Notes under the pieces: generated by a model
The model's input: only the letters and a program-made list of their open reading frames with translations
Database searches by the model: none
Told to the model about the DNA's origin: nothing
Shown here: positions 54,653-64,000 of the stretch, piece after piece
How the letters are laid out: every line of letters begins with the position of its first letter
How positions within the stretch are numbered: position 1 is the stretch's first letter
From: Prostheceraeus crozeri
Lineage: Eukaryota; Platyhelminthes; Polycladida; Euryleptidae
Assembly (NCBI GenBank): GCA_907163375.1
Contig: CAJQUW010007994.1
Span: forward strand, 1 to 64,000
Direction: 5' to 3'
Length of the DNA stretch: 64,000 nucleotides
Translations under genes and position numbers: made by a program

Positions 54653-56195
54653 TCATATTAGGGCACTCAATTCATTAAGGCCATCGTACTTGGGCATACA
54701 GGATAGCATACTGATGGCATTGCCACGCTGTATGGCCATGCTTATGCGTTGTCGCAAGAAGGCGGTTGCACGGTCATCTCCAGTTGCAGCAACAATTTTC
54801 TGTCCCACGGTCTTGATGAAGTGGTCAGCGCACGGTCCCAAGGCTCCCATGGTTTCCACAGCTATTGGGCAGAAGTGATAATCCACCGCTAGCTCTTCAT
54901 ATTTTTTTCTCTTCCTTTCCTCTGCCTTCGATGCGATAGTACCGTGCTCTTGGTGTGATAGTGGAAGATTACTCGTCGCTAATGTATCGGTACAAGTAAA
55001 ATCCCATAGAAGGGACCGTCCTTTGGCCCAAGGAATGAGCGTTGCTCCATCTGGTCTTTTACCGTCAGTTCGACACAGTCCTTGAGGCTCCAATATCGAT
55101 GGGATGCCAGCGGAGATGAGTGCCCGTCGTATTAAGTCATTGGCTTGACTATGCCGAGTCAGCCTCCCTGCATTGAATCGACAGTTCAATGCATGTACTC
55201 CAGCACTGTCCACCTCAGATCCACACTTGCACTTAAAAGGTGCGCATATTGTTGCTCCGAGTCGTAGACCAATGATGATGCGCAGCTGATCATTCGGTAA
55301 CTTCAAACCAAGTGAAGGGAGAGGGATCGCCGTGAGCCATGCGCTTGCTGCCTTCGATGAAACTCCAAGAATTCTGGCTTTTGATCTGTCATCGGATGCA
55401 TTGGCTAGTAGATTTGCGTATTGAACATCGATCAAGGGCTTGTCCCAAGACTTTTGTATGGATCTCTGCTGATCGCTCGGTGGCACGTTAGCAGGAGACT
55501 TTGCTTCCCATGCAGCCATAGCATCTTCCAAGTCGCAATTGGGAGTTGAGCCAGTGAGAATGGCTGATTTTGTCTCCGAAACGCCGTGTGAGGACGCCAG
55601 GAAAGCCGGCAGAGACAAATCAGACGCCCGTCTCAATCCAAGACCGCCGAGGGAAATTGGAAGAAAGGCCTGTGTACAGGAATCAGGTGTCAATCTGCAG
55701 TTCAAGGTTGCCTCCAATGCCTCTCTTTGGAGATCATCAAACTTGAGGAGAACATGGTGGATCCTGAAGAATGGGAATGTCCTCAGCAGATATAGCAACT
55801 TAGGTATCAGGAAACAATTTCGAAGAAGATAAAACGAGTAATGTGCATCAATGTTGTTGAGTCTTTCAACCAGAGTTGATAGCTTGTTCAGTTTCTTGGT
55901 AAAGATGTCTTCCGCAGCTGGCGAAAAGAGAGGAGAACCTAAAAGGGAAGCATCGTGAATGCTTAACATTGTCATATCTTTGAAGAAGGCACAATCGTTC
56001 GCTCGTATTACTGACATTGGATCAAAAACTTCACATTTTCCAAGATTCATCTGTAATCCAAGATCATCTTGCCGTTTGATGATCGTGTCAACGTCCTTCT
56101 GCACTTGTTGGGGAGATCCAATTATACAGCCATCATCCAGATACCAACAATTGATCTCGCAGCGAAGTTGGTTTATTAACGAGTCCAGGGCCTAA
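54653..56195 (-). pseudogene. 5'-truncated LINE with restriction-like endonuclease
   Basis: About 500 codons are open on the minus strand. It begins just before the RT active site (WYLDDG near 56,145), then thumb (LPISLGGLGLRRASDLSLP), a CCHC zinc knuckle (CKCGSEVDSAGVHALNC, about residues 292-308), and a PD-(D/E)xK-type endonuclease (GKRPDGATLIPW ... LLWDFTCTDT) with a following AEERKRKKYEEL helix. This is the domain order of R2-superclade LINEs such as R2 and HERO. The 5' end is lost near 56,195, as expected from incomplete reverse transcription. It is far better preserved than its relative at 13,410-16,480. Confidence 0.85.
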
Positions 56196-56199
56196 AATC

Positions 56200-56600
56200 T
56201 AAAAAATTTTACCGATAACTCTGATACATCCATGGAAGCCTAGATATATGAAGCACACATAAGCTAGATATATGTATTGTCTTAATTAACGCAGAATAAA
56301 ATGAAATGAAATGAAATATCATAGACTTCTGTGAAATATGGTGCTTCATATATCTAGACGTGCATGATACATCCATGGAATTCTAGATATTAACACTATT
56401 AACATATATAATAATAAATAATATAGATATTAACATTCTAGATATTAGATGTTAATATCTAGAATTCTATGATACATCACACTGGCCATAGTTCTGTATA
56501 GTACCATAGATAACCTGAACAATGTAATTATATATGCCTATTTAGTTGGATCAGTTGGATCATTGCTGACCTCTAAATAGGCATATAAATATAACATTGT
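56200..56600. repeat. cluster of short inverted and direct repeats
   Basis: GATACATCCATGGAAKYCTAGATAT occurs near 56,220 and 56,376. GGAATTCTAGATATTAACA (about 56,388) pairs with TGTTAATATCTAGAATTCT (about 56,450). TATATGCCTATTTAG (56531-56545) pairs with CTAAATAGGCATATA (56573-56587). These look like remains of small hairpin-forming elements inside the inner mariner. Confidence 0.6.
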
Positions 56601-56718
56601 GAAATCTGTGTATCGAATTGAATCTGTCACGTGCGTACGTGTGTTGTGAGTGTGTCTGTTTTTGTGAATTGCAGCACTAACTGTGTCTACTGAATACTGA
56701 TGAAACCCAATCGATATT

Positions 56719-57870
56719 TTGAATGCCACACGGAAACCTAGAAATCATTCTACCATGAATCATATTCGCGCAAATTGTAGCACCATTGACAACTCTGATA
56801 ACATGACTGAATGGACTCTAGAGCACCGCATCTTCGTGTACGACTCTTTTGTGAAAAGTGGTGAATCTGTGACCACAGTCCAGCGCGAGTTTCGTCGCAG
56901 ATTTAACATCAATAGAAACGATTCCGTTCCCGCTCGTGACACCATCTTAAGATGGGTGAATGATCTTCGCACGCATGGATCGGTGTTGAAGAAGACACCA
57001 CCTGAACGGAAACGTCAAGTTCGTACCCTGGAGAACATTGACAGAATCAGAGAAGCGGTGGAGCGAAGTCCGGACCGCTCAGTAAGAAGGCAGTCTGCAG
57101 CACTGGGAATTAGTGATCGGACAATGAGAAGAATTTTACACGAAGACCTGAACTTTCATCCCTACAAAATCGCGATAGTCAATGAATTGAATGCAAACGA
57201 CTACCCCCCAGCGATTGAAGTTTGCTCAAGACATGCTTGCCCTTTATCAACATGAAGACTTGCATATCGCAATGAGTGATGAGGCACACTTTCATCTCAA
57301 TGGATCCGTGAATAAGCAAAACTGTAGGCACTGGTCGTCCGAAAATCCACGACTTCTTCACGAAAGACCTTTGCATGCATAGCCCTAAAGTGACCGTGAG
57401 GTGTGCTGTGGGAAAGTTTGGCGTCATCGGACCTTACTTCTTCGAAGAAGAGGGAGTGACTGCTACCGCAACATCTGAGCGGTACTTCGAGATGGTGAAA
57501 TCTTTCTTCATCCCCGAGCTGAGAAGACGTCACATTAGTGGTCGAACTTAATGGTTCCAACAAGATGGCGCAACAGCGCACACTGGCAAAAATCAATAGC
57601 TGCTCTTCGTGAGCTGTTTCTGAACCGTCTCATTTCCAAATCTGAAGACATTGCGTGGCCACTTCGTTCTCCTGACTTATCGACGTGCGATTTTTTTCTT
57701 TGGGGTGGCTCAAATCCCTAGTGTACAAGGACAAACCCAATTAATTCTCTTGGTGAGTTGAAAGAGTCAATTAGAAATCAGATCGGAAGAATCAATGTCG
57801 ACATGCTAGAAAGAGCTGAAGCCAACTTTCGCGAGCGTCTTGTTTGCTGCATAAATGAAAACGGTAATCA
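56719..57870 (+). pseudogene. inner mariner transposase
   Basis: 56719-57255: a helix-turn-helix region (MTEWTLEHRIFVYDSFVKSGES, TVQREFRRRFNINR, NIDRIREAVERSPDRSVRRQS, GISDRTMRRILHEDLNFHPYK). Next frame: MSDEAHFHLNGSVNKQN (first catalytic Asp). Then GKFGVIGPYFFEE, WFQQDGATAHT (second Asp) and SPDLSTCDFFLWG (third). The spacing of second to third Asp is about 41, suggesting the DD41D group. At least three frameshifts and stops make it inactive. Confidence 0.85.
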
Positions 57871-58057
57871 CATGAATGATGTCATTTTCCATTCGCAATT
57901 TTTATGTTATCCCTGTTTTCTTTCATACTTTCTGTAATGCTATGTTCTAGTGAAGGTTTTCATAACATTTCTGTTAATATGAAATGTTATCCGAAAATTT
58001 GTTTCCATTTTCAAAAACACTAGGTTTTTCCGCCGCACCCTGTAGTTCATCCTTATA

Positions 58058-58820
58058 AACTTCAATATCGCAACAGCCAACCGAAGACGATCATCTAAGG
58101 TTTTTGGATCATCTAAATGAAGATGAATTTTCATTTGATGTTCTCGTCTCAATGAAGCTATTTGCGTTGTGAACGGACAAGTAAACCGTCACAATTGTCG
58201 GTATTATACTCAGGAAAGCCCCATTGGGTGAAGCTGAATAGATTTCAAGCCGACTATGTGGTCTGGTGTAGGATTTGGAGTTCTTTTGTTGCTGGACCAT
58301 TCATTCTTCATTCAACACTAACAGGGCAGACTTTCGTCATGCCATAATTGCAATGTATTGGGGTTGGTTATCCTAAATGGCTTCAAAAGACGGCGCCCCA
58401 ACACACTGTGTCAGTCGATACCTAGAGGAAAAGTATCAAGACCATGGGATAGAGCGTCGTTGACCCGTGGAGTGGGCATCAACATCTCCTGATCTGAGCC
58501 CCATGGACTTCTTCTGGGCTTATTCTGTTAAGTCTCTTGTTTACCCCGAAAAGATAAGAGATCATGACCTCCGACGAATTCACAGTGCATTGCGTAGGCC
58601 TACACGAGATTTAACGGTGACAGTAATCTGCTCGACAGGGTTCGTAGTGATTTCCATTATCGTGTCACAGTACTTGCTTTAAACTCGGCGGGCAGCATTT
58701 CGAACATTTATAGAGATATTTTCATGTTTCGATTCTGCTTAATTCAAGAAATTTTACATTTTTAAAGAAAATTTTGATTTTATGATTGTACATACGGTGT
58801 GTCATTTTTATCCCAGCCTG
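58058..58820 (+). pseudogene. outer mariner transposase, C-terminal part, with right TIR
   Basis: After the inner element: KPHWVKLNRF, DYVVWCRIWSSFVAGPFILHSTLTGQ near 58,255, and VEWASTSPDLSPMDFFWAYSVKSLVYPEKIRDHDLRRIHSALR at 58,465-58,600, the end of a mariner-type catalytic domain. A right TIR follows whose reverse begins CAGGCTGGGATAAAAATGAC (58820), with TA after it. Several frame breaks. Confidence 0.75.
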
Positions 58821-58822
58821 TA

Positions 58823-61208
58823 CAGTGGACATGTATGCATGTGTACATGTCATCTACATACATATACATGATCTTCAATACAACATTCGATGCTGTTTCG
58901 TGAAATTCTGGTGAAAATTTCTTCATACAAGTTAGATAAGGGTTTATCTATTGCTCTCAAATCTCTCGAACAGTTCGCTACTTTTTGTGGGCGTGTGGTT
59001 GAGTGTTTGATGTCATCAAGGATCATTTTATCTTACTTCAGTATTGCATGCTAAAGCATGGCTAGCTTGACGTATCCTTTGCCAATGAATGAAACAAAGC
59101 ATTTAACTACTGTTGTGCACTCGATCGCATATCAGTGTGTGATGCATACTCGCACATTGATGTAGGAGGTAATTAGCTCCTATAAGATATATGTAACTCC
59201 TATATCAATGGATACATGCAGTGATCTAATTATGTGTTCAAATCAATATTCGATCGAGAGGGTTGGCCGCAGGACCAGGCCTACGTCATGCACTAATCAG
59301 CAGGAAATAGGGTTACAGTCTATGGCGACGCGCACGTAGTGATGATGCGCCGAAAAACAAACACATGAGAGCTTTGCCATTTACATTTACTTTGAATAGA
59401 GACTGATTTTTCAATTGAAATATGTATTCAAATAAAATGTAGGCATTTGCGTAACGGTGTATTGTCTGCAACATAAACGTTGATGTCATGTCGAAAATGG
59501 CTGCATTCATTCATCTTTCCAATGCTTTCGTTGATTAAAATGAAATCCCCTTCCATGACATCAGTTGTACCTAAAAAAATTTGTTCATCCTAGAGTCAAT
59601 GGCGTATTCTCCTTACCTGCGTGGCCTGCGCGGCGCAAACTGAAAAATGATATTCATAGAACAAAAACCGTCATAAAATAAGACACTCAATAGTTTTCAT
59701 TTGCATTTAAGACAGCTTCTCCTATGCAGTCAACAATGTTCACATATAGGCTGCACTCGTAATCGAGAAACGCACTCCCTTGAATTTCTGCAAAACCTTT
59801 CGTACAAAGAAAAATCGAGTTTTTACTCGACGTTTAGTGTCCAGACCCTTCTTCACAGAGTTAAAACAGGCCTGATTAAATTTTGTTCTATGCAGGACGC
59901 GCTGATCTATAGATCCATTGTTAAAATCATTCTTTGGGGATGATTATAATGCACTTGTGTCGGTGATGCTCATATCGCATAGCCAAGATAGTTGCGTTGG
60001 TTTTGACAGACATGATTGCAAACAGAGCAACTAAAGCTCGTTTGTGCATCAAGACAGCATTATAATAAATGTGAGGTAAAGGAGAGCGTCAAAGAAAATC
60101 TTCTTGATGATCTGCAACTCGGCACGTCATATTTCCAAAAATATAGGCCCGGTCCGCTTTAGGACCGCACCCGTTTCCCGCAGAACTGATGCCGGTAAAA
60201 TATGTAGGTTGGTATAAAATTTTTATTTTCCATCCATATCCACCGAAAATTTAGTGCTCAGCCTATCTGAGCCTTCATTCTATTGCGAGTCATTTCAGTT
60301 AGTCAGCCTTGCATTTTGAAACGCAGCTTCTCGTAGTTATCCTGAAAACTGCTTTCAACCTTCGACTCCAACATCCTACGGACTTCATGTCCTAAAATTT
60401 TTATTCCATATTTCATTCAAATTCTTTTGTCTGGTAATTTTCTAATTACAAGGATATAATTTCTAGCGGAATCAGCAGGTCTTTATAACAAGCATTGTGT
60501 TAGAATTCGGATAATTTCAACTCAAACCGTGAGCTCAAAATCAGCGCTTCAATTATACGAAATATGTGGGGGAAGTTTGTGAAACTTCTTTGTCCTTGAC
60601 TTCAGATTTCAGATTCGTGTCAAAATTAAAATGCTGGCTAGATATTGTATTGAAATCAGGTGTTAGACAGCTGTGTGAAAATTGAACCAATGCCCTCGTA
60701 TCGACCCGTATGGCCTTAACCAATGGTATCGATATCGCTTTGTAGGCCCCTACTCACCGCTACTTCCAAGTAGGCTTGCATTTAGCCACAAGCATCATAA
60801 TTTGAAACTGTTATGGAGTTTACAACCGTTAGTCAACTAGACAAATACAATCGTGAAGCTTCTAAATCACTATTTTCCAACCATCTGCAGAAGTGGTGTT
60901 CTATTTCAACTACTGTATCTCCTTGTAGAAAAGTTGAAATTGACAAAGTCTTATATTAGCAGGATACATCTACCATCATAGACCATAATTGCTAATCAAA
61001 GCACCTAACGTCACAAGATGGCAAAACATCTACGCAGTAAAACTTGTCCTCGCGGGTACCTGACAAATCGACCACCTACGAATTACGGTCAGTTTTAGGC
61101 AGTCCCTTCAAAAATTGCATGCAACAAATGGGGAAATGGCCTTATTTGTCAGGTAATCTGCCACCTGCGAATTGCGACCACTATTTCCATTACCACTGGA
61201 TTTCACCT
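58823..61208. other. no gene seen
   Basis: Mixed AT-rich DNA. Frames at 59313-59510 and 59701-59943 show no recognisable domain. No strong repeat noticed. Confidence 0.55.
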
Positions 61209-63009
61209 TTAAAGGTGTACTCCGGTCAATTTTTTAAGTTGGTCCGTATCGATACTAGAGCATCAGATAAGTTGATTTGGCGCTGTAGATTGGCAACTCG
61301 AGGTGCATAGTTCTCTCGCTACGCGTCGAATGATTCTCGGTGATGACGTCAGCTGCGGTACCGGTACGGTGAGACGGCAGCTACAGCGCAGGCTGTCACA
61401 TTGAGGTCTCAGCGGTGTCAGTAAAGTCGCGCTTGCTCTGAACATTTTTCCGGTAGCGACTAGACACTATAAAAAAAGTACGATTTGTTCAAAAGGATTA
61501 TGTAAAGCAAAACAACCGCAACATTTCTTAGAAAATTGAGCTTTTCCGTTGTTGAATCAGGAGTGAATAGGGCTGACTTTAAATCTTCCACAGAGAAAAA
61601 GGTGCGCATTATAATAATTGCATACCATGAATAATTGAACATGCACGTTTTTGTGCAATCGCAGATACCAGCATGAAAGCTGATGGTTAGGTTCCGTCAT
61701 TTGTTAAAAATAATTGCGTTCTAATAGTTTTGAATACGTCAGAGTGTTGTTCTAACGAAATCAATACGGAAGGTTGTACAAATCCTCTACCAAAAAGATT
61801 TTGCGATAATGGCTTTAAATAATATCCTCGTAAAAGCATTTCTCTCAACAGCTTTATCAACTTTGCTCGGAATGATAATAAATAGGGCTTTGCTCGGTGC
61901 GCCGGTTCTTCTGCTTGCACGGTTCTCGGGCCAGTGTTCGAATCTTGATCAAATTGATATTTTACTGTATCGTTTCAGTTGCACGGTTATTATTTACTGT
62001 CACGATGCCTGCATCGGCTCGATACCAACCGCCCTTTCTATTTATGCTTTCATGAGGATCGTAGTAGCATTATTTATTCGAATAATAAGAGTGCAATTTC
62101 TGAACACATTATCAACATAATTCACCATAATTCTCTACTATCCACTGATGATTTTAGCATTAATTTCCTTGACTGTCAGACTGATCCTGTCCGCAGGCCC
62201 TACTCGGATTTCTGACGCCAATCTCATTGACCCTCGCAAACCTTCTATTAACCGCAAACACGAGCTGATGAATGGCAATTATCGCTGATTTGTATACATG
62301 ATAGTCCAATAAAGCATGGGTTGTCAATATATTTTGATTCACCAAAGTTCCATCAGTATGTGTCTGCGACGCGCAACGTTGCGCAATTTGTGATTTTTAT
62401 GTGTTATTTTTTCCTACACTTAGCCAATAAATTCTGGGAGAGATAATTCAGTCGTTCTCTGATAATGGCCTATGAAAACCTTCCGTGTGCGGCAATAAAT
62501 CTAATCATTTCGTAGGCAGTGTGTATTGATAACTATATATAAGGTCTGCATAAAAGTGTTTATAAATGTACATTATGTTTATATAGTTGATGGGGATTGC
62601 TTCGAGCATCAAATCAAACTTCAGCTTCACAAACAAACTAGAATGAACTCACTGTATGGTGTCCATCAATGAATTATACCTTCTACATGTCAACAACTAC
62701 GCATGAGAAGGCTTATAAACTACGGCAAAATTCATATTCATTCGTGTTGTCCATGTTTTCATTCATAAATGACTGCTTTCCCATTGGCCTTCACTGTGCT
62801 TCCTCGTGAAATCGGCTTTCATTCGCTGCACGCGACGCCTGCAGACAGTGATGCTTATCACCGCTGACGTCATCACGAGCATCAGACAAGCGGATATCTC
62901 GTAAAGCAAATCGTTGCAGAGGGCCGGATGCGAATAGAAGTGACATCTGATGTATAAACTTGCTTTTAAGACAGTAAAATCATCAATGAATTTTCCGGGA
63001 GTACACCTT
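61209..63009. mobile_element. candidate 1.8-kb element with inverted ends
   Basis: TTTAAAGGTGTACTCCGG at 61,209 pairs with CCGGGAGTACACCTTAAA at about 62,991-63,008 in reverse. Inside, at 130-140 bases from each end, GTGATGACGTCAGC (61,340) faces GCTGACGTCATCAC (about 62,863). No transposase was recognised and no target duplication is clear. It could be a worn non-autonomous transposon or two separate copies of one small repeat in opposite orientation. Confidence 0.45.
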
Positions 63010-63190
63010 AAAAACACGGGCAGTACATTGTATATAGGCACAATGTTTAGTTTTGCAATAATTCGAATGAAAGATTCATAAAGCAGCAATAAAGAAAATG
63101 ATTTTTAATCGTTTTAAGCAATTACGCATGTACGAAAACACACGCAGTAGGAATGCAGCCTGCTGAGACCATGACGTACGCGCACATATT

Positions 63191-63481
63191 GTGCAACATA
63201 GAGAATCTAGAAAATCAGTCACTGATGAGGAGGCACAAACAGCCGATAACAGTGAAGTCCGCCAATTGATTGAAAACATCTCAGCTTCCGTTGCTCTTCC
63301 CGAACCTGATGAGCATTTGGCTGTTGATGATGACCTTCCTTCCACTGAAGAGCTATCAGAAGATTGGCAAATGGAACTCATGAATGACTCAGCTGATGAC
63401 ATGGATCAAAGTGCTACCGCTAATGAGAACGTTGGAGATGTTTTTGATATGAAGAAGTCCTTATCTGGCTTCATTAAATGA
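63191..63481 (+). CDS. acidic ORF, unknown
   Basis: 96 residues, strongly acidic (EPDEHLAVDDDLPSTEELSEDW, NDSADDMDQS). The composition resembles the acidic C termini of pogo/jerky-type transposases, but no upstream catalytic domain is visible. It may be a fossil exon. Confidence 0.3.
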   Translation: MQHRESRKSVTDEEAQTADNSEVRQLIENISASVALPEPDEHLAVDDDLPSTEELSEDWQMELMNDSADDMDQSATANENVGDVFDMKKSLSGFIK

Positions 63482-64000
63482 ATAAAATGGCCTTACAGAG
63501 AAATCAAGGATCCTTAGTGGATCTGTGTTGGTCAGGGTGAGAAATCCTAAAAACGAAAATGTCTGCTGTAAAACTCAAGCAAGCTGAAATCAAACTTCTT
63601 TCAAATAAGTCCCTAACGTAGATGCTAAATGTTTGCATCTTGCAATTTCTATTATACAATCCATACCAAGTCTCTGAATGAATCCTTCATTCAGATGTTG
63701 ACCACCTCTATTGCTTTAACTTGTTTCTATAGCTATTTTACGTTTCTGTTTTAGTCAATTTGATGTTTGCTTACAAGCACGGACTTATAAAAAATAAATA
63801 CAATCATTTATTATAGGCCTGCTTAGTTATTACTTTTTTGAGACTAACCTGACGAATGCGGTTTGATATATTAATTTGATATTTACTTGCGGATAGGTCT
63901 GCTTCTACTAATAACAAATAAGTACCTTCATGGATTTGAGACTGACATGACAAATGCGAGCACCAGAGAAATACGACCACTTTTAAAAAGTCCCTTGAAC
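63482..64000. other. no gene seen
   Basis: AT-rich DNA without a recognisable feature. Confidence 0.55.

Larger units (their letters stand above)
47770..58042 (+). mobile_element. inner mariner transposon, expanded to 10.3 kb by nested insertions
   Basis: The left end CAGGGTGCGGCGGAAAAACC and the reversed right end are identical over 20 bases and similar to about 30. TA flanks both ends. A longer 14-base direct repeat AGTTCATCCTTATA also flanks it (47756-47769 and 58044-58057). The body holds its own transposase (56719-57870), two P elements, a LINE fragment and palindromes. It is inserted in the transposase of the outer mariner. Confidence 0.85.

Noticed and set aside
61925-61945. GTTCGAATC, a B-box-like word
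   Set aside because: No A box upstream and no tRNA folding; isolated chance match.
61809-62120. 103-residue hydrophobic open frame (MALNNILVKAFLSTALSTLLG)
   Set aside because: No recognisable family, no splice or promoter support, and it lies inside a probable non-coding element.
62370-62384. GCGCAACGTTGCGC palindrome
   Set aside because: Short, isolated, no supporting context.

Overview
The window is AT-rich metazoan nuclear DNA that is almost entirely a graveyard of nested mobile elements. I could not support any host single-copy gene, rRNA, tRNA or CRISPR array. Several elements have spliceosomal intron signals. The mix of families (two Polinton/adintovirus-like elements, P elements with a THAP domain, hAT, two piggyBacs, Tc1/mariner elements, and LINEs with a restriction-like endonuclease) suits an invertebrate animal, possibly marine. 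The species is a guess.

Layout, left to right. 1 to about 7,380: part of a Polinton/adintovirus-like element (element A) read on the minus strand and running off the left edge, with integrase, packaging ATPase, basic core peptides, two RING-type proteins, a D-x-E protein, a TATA/CCAAT promoter and G-run repeats. 7,381-13,400: no genes; two candidate small non-autonomous DNA elements. 13,410-16,480: a decayed LINE split by a TIR element with 10-bp flanking repeats, which is itself split by a foldback element. 19,310-24,642: a decayed hAT transposon with an 8-bp target duplication and a Tc1 fragment inside it. 26,623-26,963: a mariner end. 26,968-44,601: a piggyBac transposon with TTAA on both sides, whose transposase gene is split by a 14.8-kb Polinton (element B, 28,287-43,091) with 650-bp terminal inverted repeats and the 6-bp target duplication CACTGA. 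45,110-47,226: a second piggyBac.

47,434-58,820: a decayed mariner split by a second mariner (47,770-58,042). That inner element was in turn invaded by two P elements (48,335-50,458 and 50,665-54,513, each with an approximate 8-bp duplication), and a LINE fragment (54,653-56,195) also lies within it. 58,821-64,000 has no clear gene, but holds a pair of inverted ends at 61,209 and 63,009 that contain a TGACGTCA core.

Functionally, element B carries the expected Polinton set: protein-primed-type DNA polymerase B, retroviral-type integrase, adenain-like protease, packaging ATPase, major and penton-like capsid proteins. It also has a parvovirus-type phospholipase A2 domain, a coiled-coil protein with a phage tail-fibre-type motif, and a membrane protein inside the terminal repeat. 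Both Polintons are treated here as fossils: element B looks broken in many places, element A in only a few within the visible part.
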